Notes under the pieces: model-generated | What the model saw: only the letters and a program-made list of their open reading frames with translations | Told to the model about the DNA's origin: nothing | Databases searched by the model: none | Program-made: the position numbers and the translations under genes | In this document: one piece after another, positions 1 to 9,370 of the stretch | How the letters are laid out: every line of letters begins with the position of its first letter | Position numbering within the stretch: position 1 is the stretch's first letter | From: Capnocytophaga stomatis | Lineage (GTDB): Bacteria; Bacteroidota; Bacteroidia; Flavobacteriales; Flavobacteriaceae | Reading direction: 5' to 3' | Assembly: GCF_002302635.1 (NCBI RefSeq) | Contig: NZ_CP022387.1 | Location: forward strand, 2,418,001-2,482,000 | DNA: 64,000 bases

Positions 1-22
1 CATAACGATATTATATATTTAG

Positions 23-30
23 CAAAGATA
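23..30 (-). promoter_or_regulatory. possible -7 promoter box for a gene left of the window
   Basis: The minus strand reads TATCTTTG, a full match to the Bacteroidota -7 consensus TAnnTTTG. It points out of the window to the left, so it would serve a divergent gene that cannot be seen. No clear TTTG -33 element was found. The stretch 1-270 holds no convincing coding region. Confidence 0.3.
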
Positions 31-270
31 ATATAACATATTATTATCACAAAATAAAAGCTTTCAACTGACAAAAAGTCATTTTCAATTAAATTTACAC
101 AAATGAATAAAAATCAAATAAATAATTACATTTTAGAAGCTTATACGGGAAAAAAGAAATTTCTCCATCAAATACCCAGTAAAAAAGAAAGACAAAATGT
201 CACATAATTCACATCGGCATAAAACTTGACTATTTGTATGCAGAAACACACAAAAATTAATTTTAAAACT

Positions 271-2856
271 ATGAATTTTAACAATTATACTATCAAATCG
301 CAAGAAGCTGTACAAAGGGCACAACAAATCGCTCAAGGGTATCAGCATCAAGAGTTGCAAAACGAGCACTTTTTCAAAGCCATCGAAGAAGTTGACGAAA
401 ACGTTTTGCCTTTCTTACTTAAAAAACTGAATATCAATAGAGAACAGTTGAGCATTACTTTGGAAAAAGCACTGCAAAGTTTTCCAAAAGTCAGTGGCGG
501 ACAAATGTCGCTTTCACGCGAATCAAACACAATGCTCAACGAGGCGGCTAACATCGCCAAAAAGATGAATGATGAATATGTTTCTATTGAGCATCTAATT
601 TTGGCTATTTTTAAGTCAAACAGCAAAATAGGACAAGCTCTTAAAGACCAAGGGGTTAAGGAAAAAGACATTGAAAAAGCCATTCAGGAACTGCGTAAAG
701 GCGGACGAGTAACTTCGGCTTCGGCAGAAGAAACTTACAATTCACTCAACAAATACGCTAAAAATCTGAATCAAATGGCTGATAGCGGGAAACTTGACCC
801 TGTTATCGGGCGTGATGAGGAAATCCGTCGTGTATTGCAAATTCTTTCGCGAAGAACCAAAAATAACCCAATGCTTGTGGGTGAACCCGGAGTGGGAAAA
901 ACTGCCATCGCCGAAGGATTAGCGCATCGTATTGTGCAAGGAGATGTGCCTGAAAATCTGAAAGATAAAGTCATTTACTCTTTGGATATGGGAGCCCTCA
1001 TTGCCGGAGCAAAATACAAAGGAGAATTTGAAGAACGGCTTAAATCTGTGGTGAAAGAAGTAACTTCTTCCGACGGAAATATCATCCTTTTCATCGATGA
1101 GATTCATACGCTCGTGGGTGCCGGTGGTGGCGAAGGTGCAATGGATGCCGCAAACATCCTCAAACCTGCTTTGGCTCGGGGTGAATTGCGTGCCATCGGG
1201 GCAACTACGCTCGACGAATATCAAAAATATTTCGAAAAAGACAAAGCCTTAGAGCGTCGTTTTCAGAAAGTTATGGTAGAAGAACCCGATACAGAAAGTG
1301 CTATTTCTATCCTTCGAGGAATTAAAGAAAAGTACGAAACACATCACAAAGTGCGTATCAAAGACGAAGCAATTATCGCCGCTGTGGAGCTTTCCGAACG
1401 TTACATCACCAATCGTTTTTTACCCGATAAAGCCATCGACTTAATGGACGAAGCCGCTGCAAAATTGCGAATGGAAATCAATTCGAAACCCGAAGAATTG
1501 GACGTTCTCGACCGAAAAATAATGCAGTTGGAAATTGAAATTGAAGCCATTAAGCGTGAAAATGACGAGGAAAAACTCAAAATTCTTTACGCCGATGTAG
1601 CCAATTTGAAGGAAGAACGTAACGCTATTTTCGCCAAATGGCAAAGTGAAAAAAATGTTATCGATGAGGTACAAATCACCAAAGAAGCCATCGAAAATTA
1701 CAAATTGGAAGCCGAAAAAGCTGAACGCGAAGGCGATTATGCCAAAGTAGCCGAACTTCGTTACGGAAAAATCAAAGAAGCTCAAGACAAATTGGTACTT
1801 CTTCAAGAAAAATTAGACGAAGCACAAGGCAATTCACTTATAAAAGAGGAAGTTACATCGGAAAATATCGCTGAAGTAGTTGCTAAATGGACAGGAATTC
1901 CTGTAACGAAAATGTTACAAGGCGAACGCGAAAAATTACTGAAATTAGAGAGTGAATTACACAAACGTGTAGTAGGACAAGAGGAAGCTATCGAAGCCAT
2001 TTCCGATGCTATCCGCCGAAGCAAAGCAGGTTTACAAGACCCTAAAAAGCCTATCGGTTCGTTTCTTTTCTTGGGTACAACGGGAGTCGGAAAAACTGAA
2101 CTTGCCAAAGCTCTTGCCGAGTATCTGTTTGACGATGAGAATGCTATGACGCGTATTGATATGAGTGAATATCAAGAACGCCACGCTGTAAGTCGATTGG
2201 TAGGAGCTCCTCCGGGGTATGTGGGCTATGACGAAGGTGGGCAACTTACCGAAGCCGTTCGCCGAAGACCTTATTCAGTAATTTTGTTGGATGAAATCGA
2301 AAAGGCTCACCCTGATACGTTCAACATTCTGTTGCAAGTTTTGGACGAAGGTCGCCTAACGGACAACAAAGGACGCACCGCCGATTTCAAAAATACCATC
2401 ATCATTATGACGTCCAACATTGGTAGCCATTTGATTCAGGAAAGTTTTGAAAAATATGCCAGCGACCTTGAAAAAGCTACAGAAGTTGCTAAAGATGATG
2501 TATTACAGATATTGAAGCAAACCGTTCGTCCTGAGTTCATTAACCGAATTGATGATATTGTGATGTTTACGCCACTCACTCGTGAAAATATCCGAAGCAT
2601 TGTACGCTTGCAGCTGCGTTCTATCATCAAAATGGTGGCTCGTGAAAATATTTTGCTCGACGCTACCGATCAGGCGATTGATTATTTAGCAGAAAAAGGC
2701 TTTGACCCTCAATTTGGAGCTCGTCCCGTAAAACGAACACTTCAAAAAGAAGTCCTAAACCGACTTTCAAAAGAAATTTTGAGTGGTAACGTACACAAAG
2801 ACAGCGTTATACTATTAGACTCTTTTGATAACCAATTGGTTTTCAGGAATAACTAA
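271..2856 (+). CDS. clpB: ATP-dependent disaggregase ClpB
   Basis: ClpB is the cytoplasmic AAA+ hexamer that pulls polypeptides out of aggregates together with DnaK. The product is 861 residues, the normal family length. The order is an N-terminal Clp domain (about 1-145), AAA module 1 with Walker A GEPGVGKT at about 204 and Walker B LFIDEIH, a charged coiled-coil middle domain (about 400-525), then AAA module 2 with Walker A GTTGVGKT at about 602 and Walker B ILLDEIE. The ATG at 271 was chosen over an in-frame ATG at 226 because the protein then opens [13 protein letters not shown], as flavobacterial ClpB does, and the 15 extra residues look like untranslated leader. A strong terminator follows, so the gene is probably monocistronic. 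Confidence 0.97.
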   Translation: MNFNNYTIKSQEAVQRAQQIAQGYQHQELQNEHFFKAIEEVDENVLPFLLKKLNINREQLSITLEKALQSFPKVSGGQMSLSRESNTMLNEAANIAKKMNDEYVSIEHLILAIFKSNSKIGQALKDQGVKEKDIEKAIQELRKGGRVTSASAEETYNSLNKYAKNLNQMADSGKLDPVIGRDEEIRRVLQILSRRTKNNPMLVGEPGVGKTAIAEGLAHRIVQGDVPENLKDKVIYSLDMGALIAGAKYKGEFEERLKSVVKEVTSSDGNIILFIDEIHTLVGAGGGEGAMDAANILKPALARGELRAIGATTLDEYQKYFEKDKALERRFQKVMVEEPDTESAISILRGIKEKYETHHKVRIKDEAIIAAVELSERYITNRFLPDKAIDLMDEAAAKLRMEINSKPEELDVLDRKIMQLEIEIEAIKRENDEEKLKILYADVANLKEERNAIFAKWQSEKNVIDEVQITKEAIENYKLEAEKAEREGDYAKVAELRYGKIKEAQDKLVLLQEKLDEAQGNSLIKEEVTSENIAEVVAKWTGIPVTKMLQGEREKLLKLESELHKRVVGQEEAIEAISDAIRRSKAGLQDPKKPIGSFLFLGTTGVGKTELAKALAEYLFDDENAMTRIDMSEYQERHAVSRLVGAPPGYVGYDEGGQLTEAVRRRPYSVILLDEIEKAHPDTFNILLQVLDEGRLTDNKGRTADFKNTIIIMTSNIGSHLIQESFEKYASDLEKATEVAKDDVLQILKQTVRPEFINRIDDIVMFTPLTRENIRSIVRLQLRSIIKMVARENILLDATDQAIDYLAEKGFDPQFGARPVKRTLQKEVLNRLSKEILSGNVHKDSVILLDSFDNQLVFRNN

Positions 2857-2884
2857 AATTATTAAACATAATTAAGTCAGAAAC

Positions 2885-2919
2885 AAAACTTTGCTAAGGG
2901 ATATCTTAGCAAAGTTTTT
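2885..2919 (+). terminator. intrinsic terminator after clpB
   Basis: A perfect 14-bp stem (2885-2898 pairing with 2905-2918) encloses a 6-base loop. The stem arms are A-rich and T-rich at their ends, so it could work in both directions. Confidence 0.85.
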
Positions 2920-3026
2920 ACGTTTACGCTTCAAATTATTTTTACTCATAATTCTCTGTTTTTAGGAAATTTACAAATTGAAATTAATATCATTTTTTTA
3001 TCTTTCAATATCTATTTAAAAATAAT

Positions 3027-3057
3027 TTTGAAATTTCAATAAAAAACTATAGCTTTG
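3027..3057 (+). promoter_or_regulatory. promoter of sucD
   Basis: TTTG at 3027-3030, a 19-base spacer and TAGCTTTG at 3050-3057 match the Bacteroidota sigma-ABfr consensus exactly. Transcription would start near 3064, leaving a short leader before the ATG at 3080. Confidence 0.7.
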
Positions 3058-3079
3058 CTGAATACTTAAACCATAAGAT

Positions 3080-3955
3080 ATGAGCGTACTAGTTAACAAA
3101 AATTCAAAAATAATTGTACAAGGTTTTACAGGAAGTGAAGGAACTTTTCACGCAGAACAAATGATTGAATATGGCACGAACGTAGTTGGTGGCATCACCC
3201 CGGGAAAAGGTGGTCAGACTCATTTGGGAAAACCTGTTTTTAATACTGTAAAAGAAGCTGTTAAAGAAACCGGAGCCGATGTTTCTATTATTTTCGTTCC
3301 ACCAGCCTTTGCTGCTGATGCCATTATGGAGGCAGCCGATGCCGGAATCAAAGTAATTATCACTATCACAGAGGGAATTCCTGTGGCAGATATGATTAAG
3401 GTGGCAAATTATATCAAAGGAAGAGATTGCCGTTTGGTAGGACCTAATTGCCCCGGAGTTATCACCCCGGAAGAAGCCAAAGTGGGAATTATGCCAGGAT
3501 TTATCTTCAAGAAAGGAAAAGTAGGAATCGTTTCAAAATCAGGAACTTTAACTTATGAAGCTGCCGACCAAATTGTACGCCAAGGATTGGGAATCACTAC
3601 AGCTATCGGAATTGGAGGCGACCCAATTATCGGGACAACTACTAAAGAAGCCGTTGAACTTCTGATGAACGACCCTGAAACAGAATGTATTGTGATGATT
3701 GGAGAAATCGGTGGGCAATTAGAGCCTGAAGCTGCCCGCTGGATTAAAGCCAACGGAAATAAAAAACCTGTTGTGGGATTCATCGCAGGAGAAACCGCTC
3801 CGAAAGGAAGAACAATGGGACACGCAGGAGCCATCGTAGGAGGAGCCGACGACACCGCCGAAGCAAAAAAACGCATCTTGAAAGAATGTGGCATTCACGT
3901 AGTTGATTCTCCCGCGAAAATTGGAGAAAAAGTGGCAGAAGTCATTAAAAAATAA
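3080..3955 (+). CDS. sucD: succinate-CoA ligase subunit alpha
   Basis: This is the alpha subunit of succinyl-CoA synthetase in the TCA cycle, which binds CoA and carries the phosphohistidine intermediate. The 291 residues match the family length. An N-terminal CoA-binding Rossmann domain ([14 protein letters not shown] near 12) is followed by the ligase domain with the GHAGAIVGG motif, in which His248 is the expected phosphorylated residue. The beta subunit gene (sucC) is not adjacent, which is common in flavobacteria. A consensus promoter lies just upstream and a terminator follows, so it is probably a single-gene unit. Confidence 0.96.
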   Translation: MSVLVNKNSKIIVQGFTGSEGTFHAEQMIEYGTNVVGGITPGKGGQTHLGKPVFNTVKEAVKETGADVSIIFVPPAFAADAIMEAADAGIKVIITITEGIPVADMIKVANYIKGRDCRLVGPNCPGVITPEEAKVGIMPGFIFKKGKVGIVSKSGTLTYEAADQIVRQGLGITTAIGIGGDPIIGTTTKEAVELLMNDPETECIVMIGEIGGQLEPEAARWIKANGNKKPVVGFIAGETAPKGRTMGHAGAIVGGADDTAEAKKRILKECGIHVVDSPAKIGEKVAEVIKK

Positions 3956-3971
3956 TTCCTTAAAATATATG

Positions 3972-4014
3972 CAAAAGCAGAATTCAATATAAAGAGTTTC
4001 TGCTTTTGTTTTTT
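3972..4014 (+). terminator. intrinsic terminator after sucD
   Basis: An 11-bp stem (3972-3982 with 3998-4008) is followed by a run of T residues. Confidence 0.75.
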
Positions 4015-4059
4015 ATTCCAATCCATAAAAGCTTTAAATCAGACACATATTTATAAAAA

Positions 4060-5061
4060 ATGCAAATGGATAAAATGCAATATTACAATAACGTATTGGA
4101 ACTGATGGGAAATACTCCTTTGGTTTCTCTGGAAAAAATTACAAAAAACTTAAAAGGGCGTTACTTTGCCAAAGTAGAAGCCTTCAATCCGGGGCATTCG
4201 GCAAAAGACCGAATCGCTCTTTATTTAATTGACGAAGCCGAGCGTACCGGAAAGTTAAAACCCGGCGGAACAATCGTTGAAAACACCTCTGGCAACACAG
4301 GATTTAGTCTCGCTATGATTAGTGCCATCAGAGGATATCGCTGTATCTTGGCAATCAGTGATAAATCTTCTCAAGATAAAATAGATATGCTCAGGGCGAT
4401 GGGTGCTGAAGTGCACGTTTGTCCTGCGAGCGTTCCGGCTGATGACCCTCGCTCTTATTACAAAACCGCCGAACGCCTACACAATGAAACTCCTAATTCC
4501 ATTTATATTAATCAGTACTTCAATGAGAAGAATATTGACGCTCACTATTACTCCACAGGAAGAGAAATTTGGGAACAAACTGCAGGCAAGGTAACACACG
4601 TGGTAGTTTGTAGCGGAACAGGTGGAACTATCTCAGGAATAGGACGTTACCTGAAAGAAAAAAATCCGAATATAAAAGTTTTAGGCGTTGATGCCGAAGG
4701 TTCAGCCATCAAAAAGTATCACGAAACCCGAGAGTTTGACCCCAATGAACTACATTCATACCAAGTGGAAGGATTGGGCAAGAATCTTATCCCAACTGCA
4801 ACCGATTTCGATATTATTGATGAATTCGTTAAAGTAAACGACAAAGAAAGTGCTTTGGCTGCTCGTAAAATCACCACTGAAACGGGAATTTTCTGTGGAT
4901 ATACCAGCGGCTCGGCATTTGTTGCAACAGAAAAATATGCTCAAAAGGGAACTTTTGACGAAAACAGCGTAGTGGTAATTCTTTTCCCTGACCACGGCTC
5001 GCGTTATATGAGCAAAATTTACAGCGACAAATGGATGAAAGCACAAGGTTTTTTGGAATAA
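4060..5061 (+). CDS. PLP-dependent cysteine-synthase-family enzyme (cysteine, cystathionine or cysteate synthase)
   Basis: This fold-type II PLP enzyme has 333 residues. The Schiff-base lysine lies in HSAKDRIAL (Lys49 from this start). The phosphate/substrate loop is NTSGNTGFS and a glycine-rich loop [18 protein letters not shown] follows. The end, [13 protein letters not shown], resembles cystathionine beta-synthase more than CysK. The family performs beta-replacement on activated serine. Substrate cannot be read from sequence. The SPT-like gene at 6521 suggests a cysteate synthase (phosphoserine plus sulfite) feeding capnine-type sulfonolipids, but ordinary cysteine or cystathionine synthesis is possible. 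In-frame ATGs at 4066 and 4075 are alternative starts. Confidence 0.85.
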   Translation: MQMDKMQYYNNVLELMGNTPLVSLEKITKNLKGRYFAKVEAFNPGHSAKDRIALYLIDEAERTGKLKPGGTIVENTSGNTGFSLAMISAIRGYRCILAISDKSSQDKIDMLRAMGAEVHVCPASVPADDPRSYYKTAERLHNETPNSIYINQYFNEKNIDAHYYSTGREIWEQTAGKVTHVVVCSGTGGTISGIGRYLKEKNPNIKVLGVDAEGSAIKKYHETREFDPNELHSYQVEGLGKNLIPTATDFDIIDEFVKVNDKESALAARKITTETGIFCGYTSGSAFVATEKYAQKGTFDENSVVVILFPDHGSRYMSKIYSDKWMKAQGFLE

Positions 5062-5211
5062 TCCTTATAACCGAATCGGGCTTTTAGCATATTTTCAAAA
5101 ATAAGGAAATCACAAGGAGATTCTCGTAAAATCTCTTTCAAAACAGATAAAAAGCAATTCATAACAAAGCATTTTTATCAATATACTTCCTATTAAGAAG
5201 TAAAATCAATA

Positions 5212-5479
5212 AATTTCTAAACAGAAATTGGTTGTCAGCAAACAAGAACAATGAATTTCTGTTTAGAAATTGACTAAAAAGAAAGCAAAACACCGAATTT
5301 CTGTTTAAGAATTGGTTGTTAAGAAACAGAAACAATAAATTTCCGTTCGGGAATTGACTAAAAAGAGAGCAAAACACCGAATTTCTGTTTAGAAATTTGC
5401 CATCAACAAACAGGAACAATAAATTTCTGTTTAGAAATTGATAAAAATAACAAGCTGTCAATTTCTGTTTGAAAACGTA
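5212..5479 (+). repeat. 42-bp-period tandem array of hairpins upstream of the DUF6261 gene
   Basis: Seven units begin at 5212, 5254, 5296, 5338, 5380, 5422 and 5460. The first six are exactly 42 bp apart and the last is a 38-bp partial unit. Each carries an 18-base hairpin (consensus AATTTCTGTTTAGAAATT: 7-bp stem, 4-base loop) and a 24-base spacer. Two spacer types alternate, giving an 84-bp higher-order period. An 8-base core, AACACCGA or AACAATRA, overlaps each hairpin start (5247, 5289, 5331, 5373, 5415). In the 5338 copy both stem sides change together (CCGTTCGG instead of CTGTTTAG), so pairing is kept. Confidence 0.9.
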
Positions 5480-5503
5480 ACACTAACATTAAATTATACC
5501 ATT

Positions 5504-6202
5504 ATGAAAAAAGTAATTACATCTGCTCGTGTTACCGAACTTGGCGATATTGCCAACCGATTGTCAGAGCTTTACAAAAAAACAACCGCCTTACAAGATG
5601 ACAATTTCCTTTCCACCCACTTTTCCGAACTGGAAAAGCAAGGCAAAGCCATTACCGCTGCTGTAAAACGCGATAGTGTGCTTTCAAAATTGAAAGAAAT
5701 TGATTCACGACGTGATGATGCCGTTCGGGTACTCTCGAAACTGCTTACGGGATATGAAAACATTCCCGAACAAACGCTCAAACCACACGGAGAGAGGCTT
5801 GCTGCTATTTTCAAAAAGTATGGTGTAGGAATCACGGACGAAAATTATTCAAGCGAATCGAACCTCATTGAATCATTATTGGCAGATTTTGCAACGGAAG
5901 AAGCAGTTGCCTCCGTGTCAGCACTTGCGGGCGTTTCGCAAGCTCTCGATAACCTGAGAAAGGAGCAAAATGTGTTTGCCGAAGCCCGTGCCGAGTACGA
6001 AAAAGCACGCTCCGAGTGGGAAAATCAGCCTACGGCAACTTCCCTGCGTAAGCCCCTGCTGGAAATTGTCAATAAAAAGATTATCCCCTATCTGATTGCG
6101 ATGCAAATTGCGGACAATTCCAAATACGGGAGTTTTATTTCGGCTGCTTCAAAAATCATCGAGAGTGTCAATGACGTAATACGAGGAAGAGGCAAGAAAT
6201 AA
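5504..6202 (+). CDS. DUF6261 family protein
   Basis: This is a 232-residue cytoplasmic, helix-rich protein with no signal peptide or membrane segment. It resembles the Bacteroidota family DUF6261, whose function is unknown. It opens MKKVITSARVTELGDIANR; the charged segment around 150-185 (ARAEYEKARSEWE) is probably coiled coil. The ATG at 5504 is preferred over an in-frame start at 5438, which would lie inside the repeat array. The array ends about 25 bases before this start, so the hairpins would lie in the promoter or the 5' untranslated region. It separates the two putative sulfonolipid genes but need not share their function. Confidence 0.7.
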   Translation: MKKVITSARVTELGDIANRLSELYKKTTALQDDNFLSTHFSELEKQGKAITAAVKRDSVLSKLKEIDSRRDDAVRVLSKLLTGYENIPEQTLKPHGERLAAIFKKYGVGITDENYSSESNLIESLLADFATEEAVASVSALAGVSQALDNLRKEQNVFAEARAEYEKARSEWENQPTATSLRKPLLEIVNKKIIPYLIAMQIADNSKYGSFISAASKIIESVNDVIRGRGKK

Positions 6203-6471
6203 CGGCAGGCAATCCGGAAAAAATCATAACGGAAATAACGTTTTACCACATTGCGGAATGTACTTTGCGTAAAGGTATTTTTCCCGAGGGACGGCTCGTG
6301 CGTAAAAGTGAAAACGATGACAACGGAAATACGCTAAAACATTGTAATCAAACATAAAGGATTCGGAGTTTTTGGTACGGTTCATTGAGTTAGCAGACAG
6401 AAATTACAATATTTGCTCTCCCACCGATGAATTTTGAGCCGGGCAATCCTGAAAAATCCAAAAAATGCACG

Positions 6472-6479
6472 TATCTTTG
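6472..6479 (+). promoter_or_regulatory. -7 promoter box of the SPT-like gene; notes on the gap 6203-6520
   Basis: TATCTTTG matches the TAnnTTTG -7 box 42 bases before the ATG. No TTTG element sits at the usual spacing, so only the -7 half is supported. Nothing else was recognised in the 318-base gap 6203-6520, and no terminator for the DUF6261 gene is evident. Confidence 0.45.
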
Positions 6480-6520
6480 TGCCTCAAAAAAGGAGTTATT
6501 ATTAAAGAAACAAAATAAAG

Positions 6521-7783
6521 ATGAAAGATTTATTTGACAGAATAAAAAACGACAAAGGAAATATCGGACGTTGGGCTTCACACGCCGAAGGATACTATGT
6601 TTTCCCAAAATTGGAAGGCGAACTGGGACCCAGAATGCAATTTCAGGGGAAAGAAATCCTCAATTGGAGCATTAACGACTATCTGGGGTTGGCAAATCAC
6701 CCTGAAATCCGTAAAGTAGATGCCGAAGCAGCAGCCGAATACGGAGCCGCCTACCCAATGGGAGCAAGAATGATGAGCGGACACACCTCAATGCACGAGC
6801 AGTTGGAACGCAATCTTGCCGAATTCACTCACAAAGAAGCCGCTTACTTGCTGAATTTCGGTTATCAAGGAATGGTTTCCATCATTGATGCATTGGTGAC
6901 CAAAAATGACGTGATTGTTTACGATGTGGATTCGCACGGATGTATTATCGACGGGGTTCGTTTGCACTTCGGGAAGCGTTTTACTTACAAACACAATGAT
7001 GTAGAGAGTTTTGCTAAAAATATCGAGCGTGCCAAAAAATTGGCAGACACCACGGGAGGCGGTATTTTGGTAATCACCGAAGGAGTTTTCGGGATGCGTG
7101 GACAACAAGGAAAACTCAAAGAAATTCTTTCATATAAAGAAAAATACGGTTTCCGTATTTTGGTGGACGATGCCCACGGCTTCGGAACGCTCGGAAAAAC
7201 AGGAGCCGGAGCCGGTGAAGAACAAGGTGTTCAAGACCAAATCGACTTATATTTCTCTACTTTTGCCAAATCAATGGCAGGAATTGGGGCGTTTGTTTCG
7301 GGAGATAAAGAAATCATTGACTACTTGAAGTACAATTTGCGTTCGCAGATGTTCGCCAAATCCCTACCGATGATTTATGTAAAAGGAGCTTTAAAACGTT
7401 TGGAGATGCTTCGCACGATGCCCGAACTGAAACAGAAACTATGGGACAATGTAAATGCTCTGCAAAACGGACTCAAATCACGCGGATTCAACATTGGTGA
7501 TACCAACACTTGCGTAACGCCTGTTTTCTTGGAAGGAAGCATTCCTGAGGCGATGGCGATGGTGAATGATTTACGTGAAAATTATCGTATTTTCCTATCA
7601 ATTGTGGTGTATCCGGTAATCCCGAAAGGAATGATTCTTTTGAGAATGATTCCAACTGCTTCACATACAATGAAGGACATCGAGGAAACTCTGGAAGCTT
7701 TCTCTGCCATCCGAAGCAAACTCGAAAGTGGTGTATATCGCCAGCAAAACGCAGCTTTAGCCGAGCAAATGGGGCATATGTAA
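6521..7783 (+). CDS. alpha-oxoamine synthase (serine palmitoyltransferase / cysteate acyltransferase type)
   Basis: This 420-residue fold-type I PLP enzyme condenses an amino acid with a long-chain acyl thioester, with loss of CO2. Markers are the N-terminal NDYLGLANHPE segment, HEQ- and GYQ-type substrate motifs, VDDAHGFGTLG around 210, and the PLP lysine in TFAKSMAGIG (Lys250). With serine the product would be 3-ketosphinganine; with cysteate it would be the 3-keto precursor of capnine, the sulfonolipid first described in Capnocytophaga-type gliders. The cysteine-synthase-like gene at 4060 favours the second reading. A reductase for the keto product is not in the window. A terminator follows. 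Confidence 0.88.
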   Translation: MKDLFDRIKNDKGNIGRWASHAEGYYVFPKLEGELGPRMQFQGKEILNWSINDYLGLANHPEIRKVDAEAAAEYGAAYPMGARMMSGHTSMHEQLERNLAEFTHKEAAYLLNFGYQGMVSIIDALVTKNDVIVYDVDSHGCIIDGVRLHFGKRFTYKHNDVESFAKNIERAKKLADTTGGGILVITEGVFGMRGQQGKLKEILSYKEKYGFRILVDDAHGFGTLGKTGAGAGEEQGVQDQIDLYFSTFAKSMAGIGAFVSGDKEIIDYLKYNLRSQMFAKSLPMIYVKGALKRLEMLRTMPELKQKLWDNVNALQNGLKSRGFNIGDTNTCVTPVFLEGSIPEAMAMVNDLRENYRIFLSIVVYPVIPKGMILLRMIPTASHTMKDIEETLEAFSAIRSKLESGVYRQQNAALAEQMGHM

Positions 7784-7814
7784 TACAAGCATAAAAATTA
7801 AATTTACAAAATAA

Positions 7815-7857
7815 AAAAACTTTGCCAAGTTATAAGAAACTTCGGCAAAGTTTTTGT
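7815..7857 (+). terminator. intrinsic terminator
   Basis: A 12-bp stem (7815-7826 with 7844-7855) encloses a second short inner pairing and ends in a T run. Confidence 0.8.
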
Positions 7858-7885
7858 TACAACGAAATTCCATATCAAAAAATAA

Positions 7886-8593
7886 ATGCTTGTAATTATT
7901 CCCACATATAACGAAATTGAAAATATTGAAGCCATTATCAGAGCTGTTTTTGAGCAATCTGAAAAGTTTCATATTTTAATCGTAGATGATAATTCTCCCG
8001 ACAAAACAGCCGAAAAAGTACGAGAATTACAGCAAATATTTCCTGAAAAGTTATTTTTGGAAGTCCGAATCGAGAAAAAAGGCTTAGGAACGGCATATAT
8101 TCACGGATTTAAGTGGGCTTTACAGCATAATTACGATTATATTTTTGAAATGGATGCCGATTTCTCGCACAATCCCGCTGATTTATTACGTTTATACAAA
8201 GAATGTGCTGAAAACGGAAGTGATATGGCTATCGGTTCGCGTTATGTAAAGGGAGTAAATGTTGTAAATTGGCCTTTACAACGCATTTTGCTTTCTTACG
8301 GAGCTTCTTTATACGTAAAAATCATCACAGGAATGAAAATTCACGACCCCACCGCTGGTTTTATCTGCTATTCCCGAAAAGTAATTGAAGCCATTGAACT
8401 TGACAAAGTTGAATTCGTGGGTTATGCTTTCCAAATTGAGATGAAATACAAAGCTCATCTTAAAAGATTTAAAATCACGGAAGTACCAATCATTTTTACC
8501 GACAGAGCAAAAGGAAAATCGAAGATGAACGGAAGCATCATTAAAGAAGCTATTTGGGGTGTGATAGCTATGAAATTGCGAAATATTTTTTAA
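7886..8593 (+). CDS. polyprenol monophosphomannose synthase-like glycosyltransferase (GT2)
   Basis: The 235-residue product is a GT-A fold family 2 glycosyltransferase. It begins LVIIPTYNEIENIEAII and has the nucleotide-sugar motifs VDDNSPDKT and the metal-binding EMDADFSHNP, then GSRYVKGV and the acceptor-side motif DPTAGFICYSRK. This pattern is typical of dolichol/polyprenol-phosphate mannose synthases (DPM1/Ppm1), which load a sugar on a lipid carrier at the inner membrane face. No transmembrane helix is present, as in DPM1. The diacylglycerol kinase gene begins 26 bases downstream on the same strand, so the two are probably co-transcribed. Confidence 0.88.
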   Translation: MLVIIPTYNEIENIEAIIRAVFEQSEKFHILIVDDNSPDKTAEKVRELQQIFPEKLFLEVRIEKKGLGTAYIHGFKWALQHNYDYIFEMDADFSHNPADLLRLYKECAENGSDMAIGSRYVKGVNVVNWPLQRILLSYGASLYVKIITGMKIHDPTAGFICYSRKVIEAIELDKVEFVGYAFQIEMKYKAHLKRFKITEVPIIFTDRAKGKSKMNGSIIKEAIWGVIAMKLRNIF

Positions 8594-8619
8594 ATTTGCC
8601 CTCACTCATTTCAAATAAG

Positions 8620-8979
8620 ATGATTACATTTATTAAAGGAAGAATCAGGAGTTTATATTACGTATTGGTGGGAGTTTGGCACTTGGTTTGCAAAGAACCG
8701 CCAATTCTTGTTCATACATCTGTCACTCTGTTTTTCTTTTTTTTAGGATTTTATTTTGAAATTTCAAGAACTGAATGGATGATTCAGGTTTTGGCTTGTG
8801 GCATTGTTTTAACTGTTGAAAGCCTTAACACTGCCATAGAAAAAATTTGCGACTTCATTCATCCTGATTATCATAAAAAAATAGGAACAATCAAAGATAT
8901 TTCAGCAGGAGCTGTAGGCTTTGCCGTTGGTGCAGCGACAATAGCCTTGGCAATTCTTTATTATCCTTATTTCTTCTAA
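8620..8979 (+). CDS. dgkA: diacylglycerol / undecaprenol kinase family protein
   Basis: This is a small integral membrane kinase of 119 residues, the usual DgkA length. Three hydrophobic segments are visible, and the signature ESLNTAIEKICD (family consensus E-x-x-N-S/T-A-x-E) carries the catalytic glutamate and the metal-binding residues. It phosphorylates diacylglycerol or undecaprenol; related proteins of Gram-positive bacteria are undecaprenol kinases, so a link with the lipid-carrier glycosyltransferase just upstream is reasonable. The ATG at 8620 is preferred over a longer reading from 8554, which would overlap the upstream gene. Confidence 0.88.
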   Translation: MITFIKGRIRSLYYVLVGVWHLVCKEPPILVHTSVTLFFFFLGFYFEISRTEWMIQVLACGIVLTVESLNTAIEKICDFIHPDYHKKIGTIKDISAGAVGFAVGAATIALAILYYPYFF

Positions 8980-9002
8980 AAATCAAAAAAATCAGATAAA
9001 AA

Positions 9003-9033
9003 TTTGTATTTCCTGTAATTTGTTCTACATTTG
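9003..9033 (+). promoter_or_regulatory. consensus promoter of a leader RNA
   Basis: TTTG at 9003-9006, a 19-base spacer and TACATTTG at 9026-9033 give a full consensus match. The transcript would start near 9040 and run into the leader peptide and terminator at 9074-9217. Confidence 0.65.
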
Positions 9034-9073
9034 CACCGATTTACACAAAGAAAATAATTGTTTAACATAAAAA

Positions 9074-9217
9074 AACACGAAGTAAAATGCTTAATTTCAT
9101 TCAAAATACCTCCGTTTGTTTGCCATTCTCAGTGGCACGGCTTCGTGTTGTTGCATATTCTTAGAAAAATAGTATAACGAAATATCCAAAACCCGAAGTC
9201 AGCAGATTTCGGGTTTT
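9074..9217 (+). promoter_or_regulatory. attenuator-like leader with alternative pairings and terminator
   Basis: Segment 1 (AACACGAAG, 9074-9082) pairs perfectly with segment 2 (CTTCGTGTT, 9141-9149), which lies inside the leader ORF. Segment 3 (9188-9197 and the following G) forms with segment 4 (9208-9217) a 10-bp terminator stem followed by T-rich sequence. Segment 2 can also pair with segment 3 (8 of 9 positions), which would break the terminator. The 1:2, 2:3, 3:4 layout is that of transcription attenuation controlled by translation. The next gene starts 154 bases past the terminator; 9218-9370 shows nothing else. Confidence 0.5.
9087..9164 (+). CDS. putative 25-residue leader peptide
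   Basis: A 25-codon ORF begins MLNFIQNTSVCLPFS and ends RLRVVAYS. It lies downstream of a consensus promoter, and its codons 19-21 form one arm of the alternative hairpins described at 9074-9217. That position suggests a regulatory peptide whose translation decides between terminator and antiterminator. No single amino acid is strongly repeated, so the sensed signal cannot be read. It could instead be a chance ORF inside a small RNA. Confidence 0.4.
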   Translation: MLNFIQNTSVCLPFSVARLRVVAYS

Positions 9218-9370
9218 ATTTTGTTTATGGTACTTCTCTTTTTTATCCGAATCGGGATAAATTATCCTTAGCAAAAGAAGTTTTATTGCAAAATTCCCTG
9301 AATATCTTTTTAAAATCATTTGATAATCAAAAAGTAAGTAATAGGAAATTCATTTATAGAAAATTCTCGA

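Noticed and set aside
226-270. Upstream ATG start for clpB
   Set aside because: The added 15 residues do not resemble ClpB. The family N-terminus begins at 271.
1441-1806. Long antisense frames inside clpB and other large genes
   Set aside because: They are shadow frames of strong coding regions with no independent signals.
5159-5461. Open minus-strand frame of 100 codons across the 42-bp array
   Set aside because: The frame stays open because 42 is a multiple of three. Its product is a repeated Phe/Leu/Asn/Ser string without a start context, so it is treated as a by-product of the repeats.
5212-5479. CRISPR array
   Set aside because: The spacers are of two alternating, repeated types rather than unique, the repeat is a small hairpin, and no cas gene is present. 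The same holds for the arrays at 38921 and 41771.
9003-9217. 6S RNA or other known housekeeping RNA
   Set aside because: I could not match the sequence to the 6S, tmRNA, SRP or RNase P features I know. The ORF and alternative pairings fit a leader better, though a small RNA remains possible.
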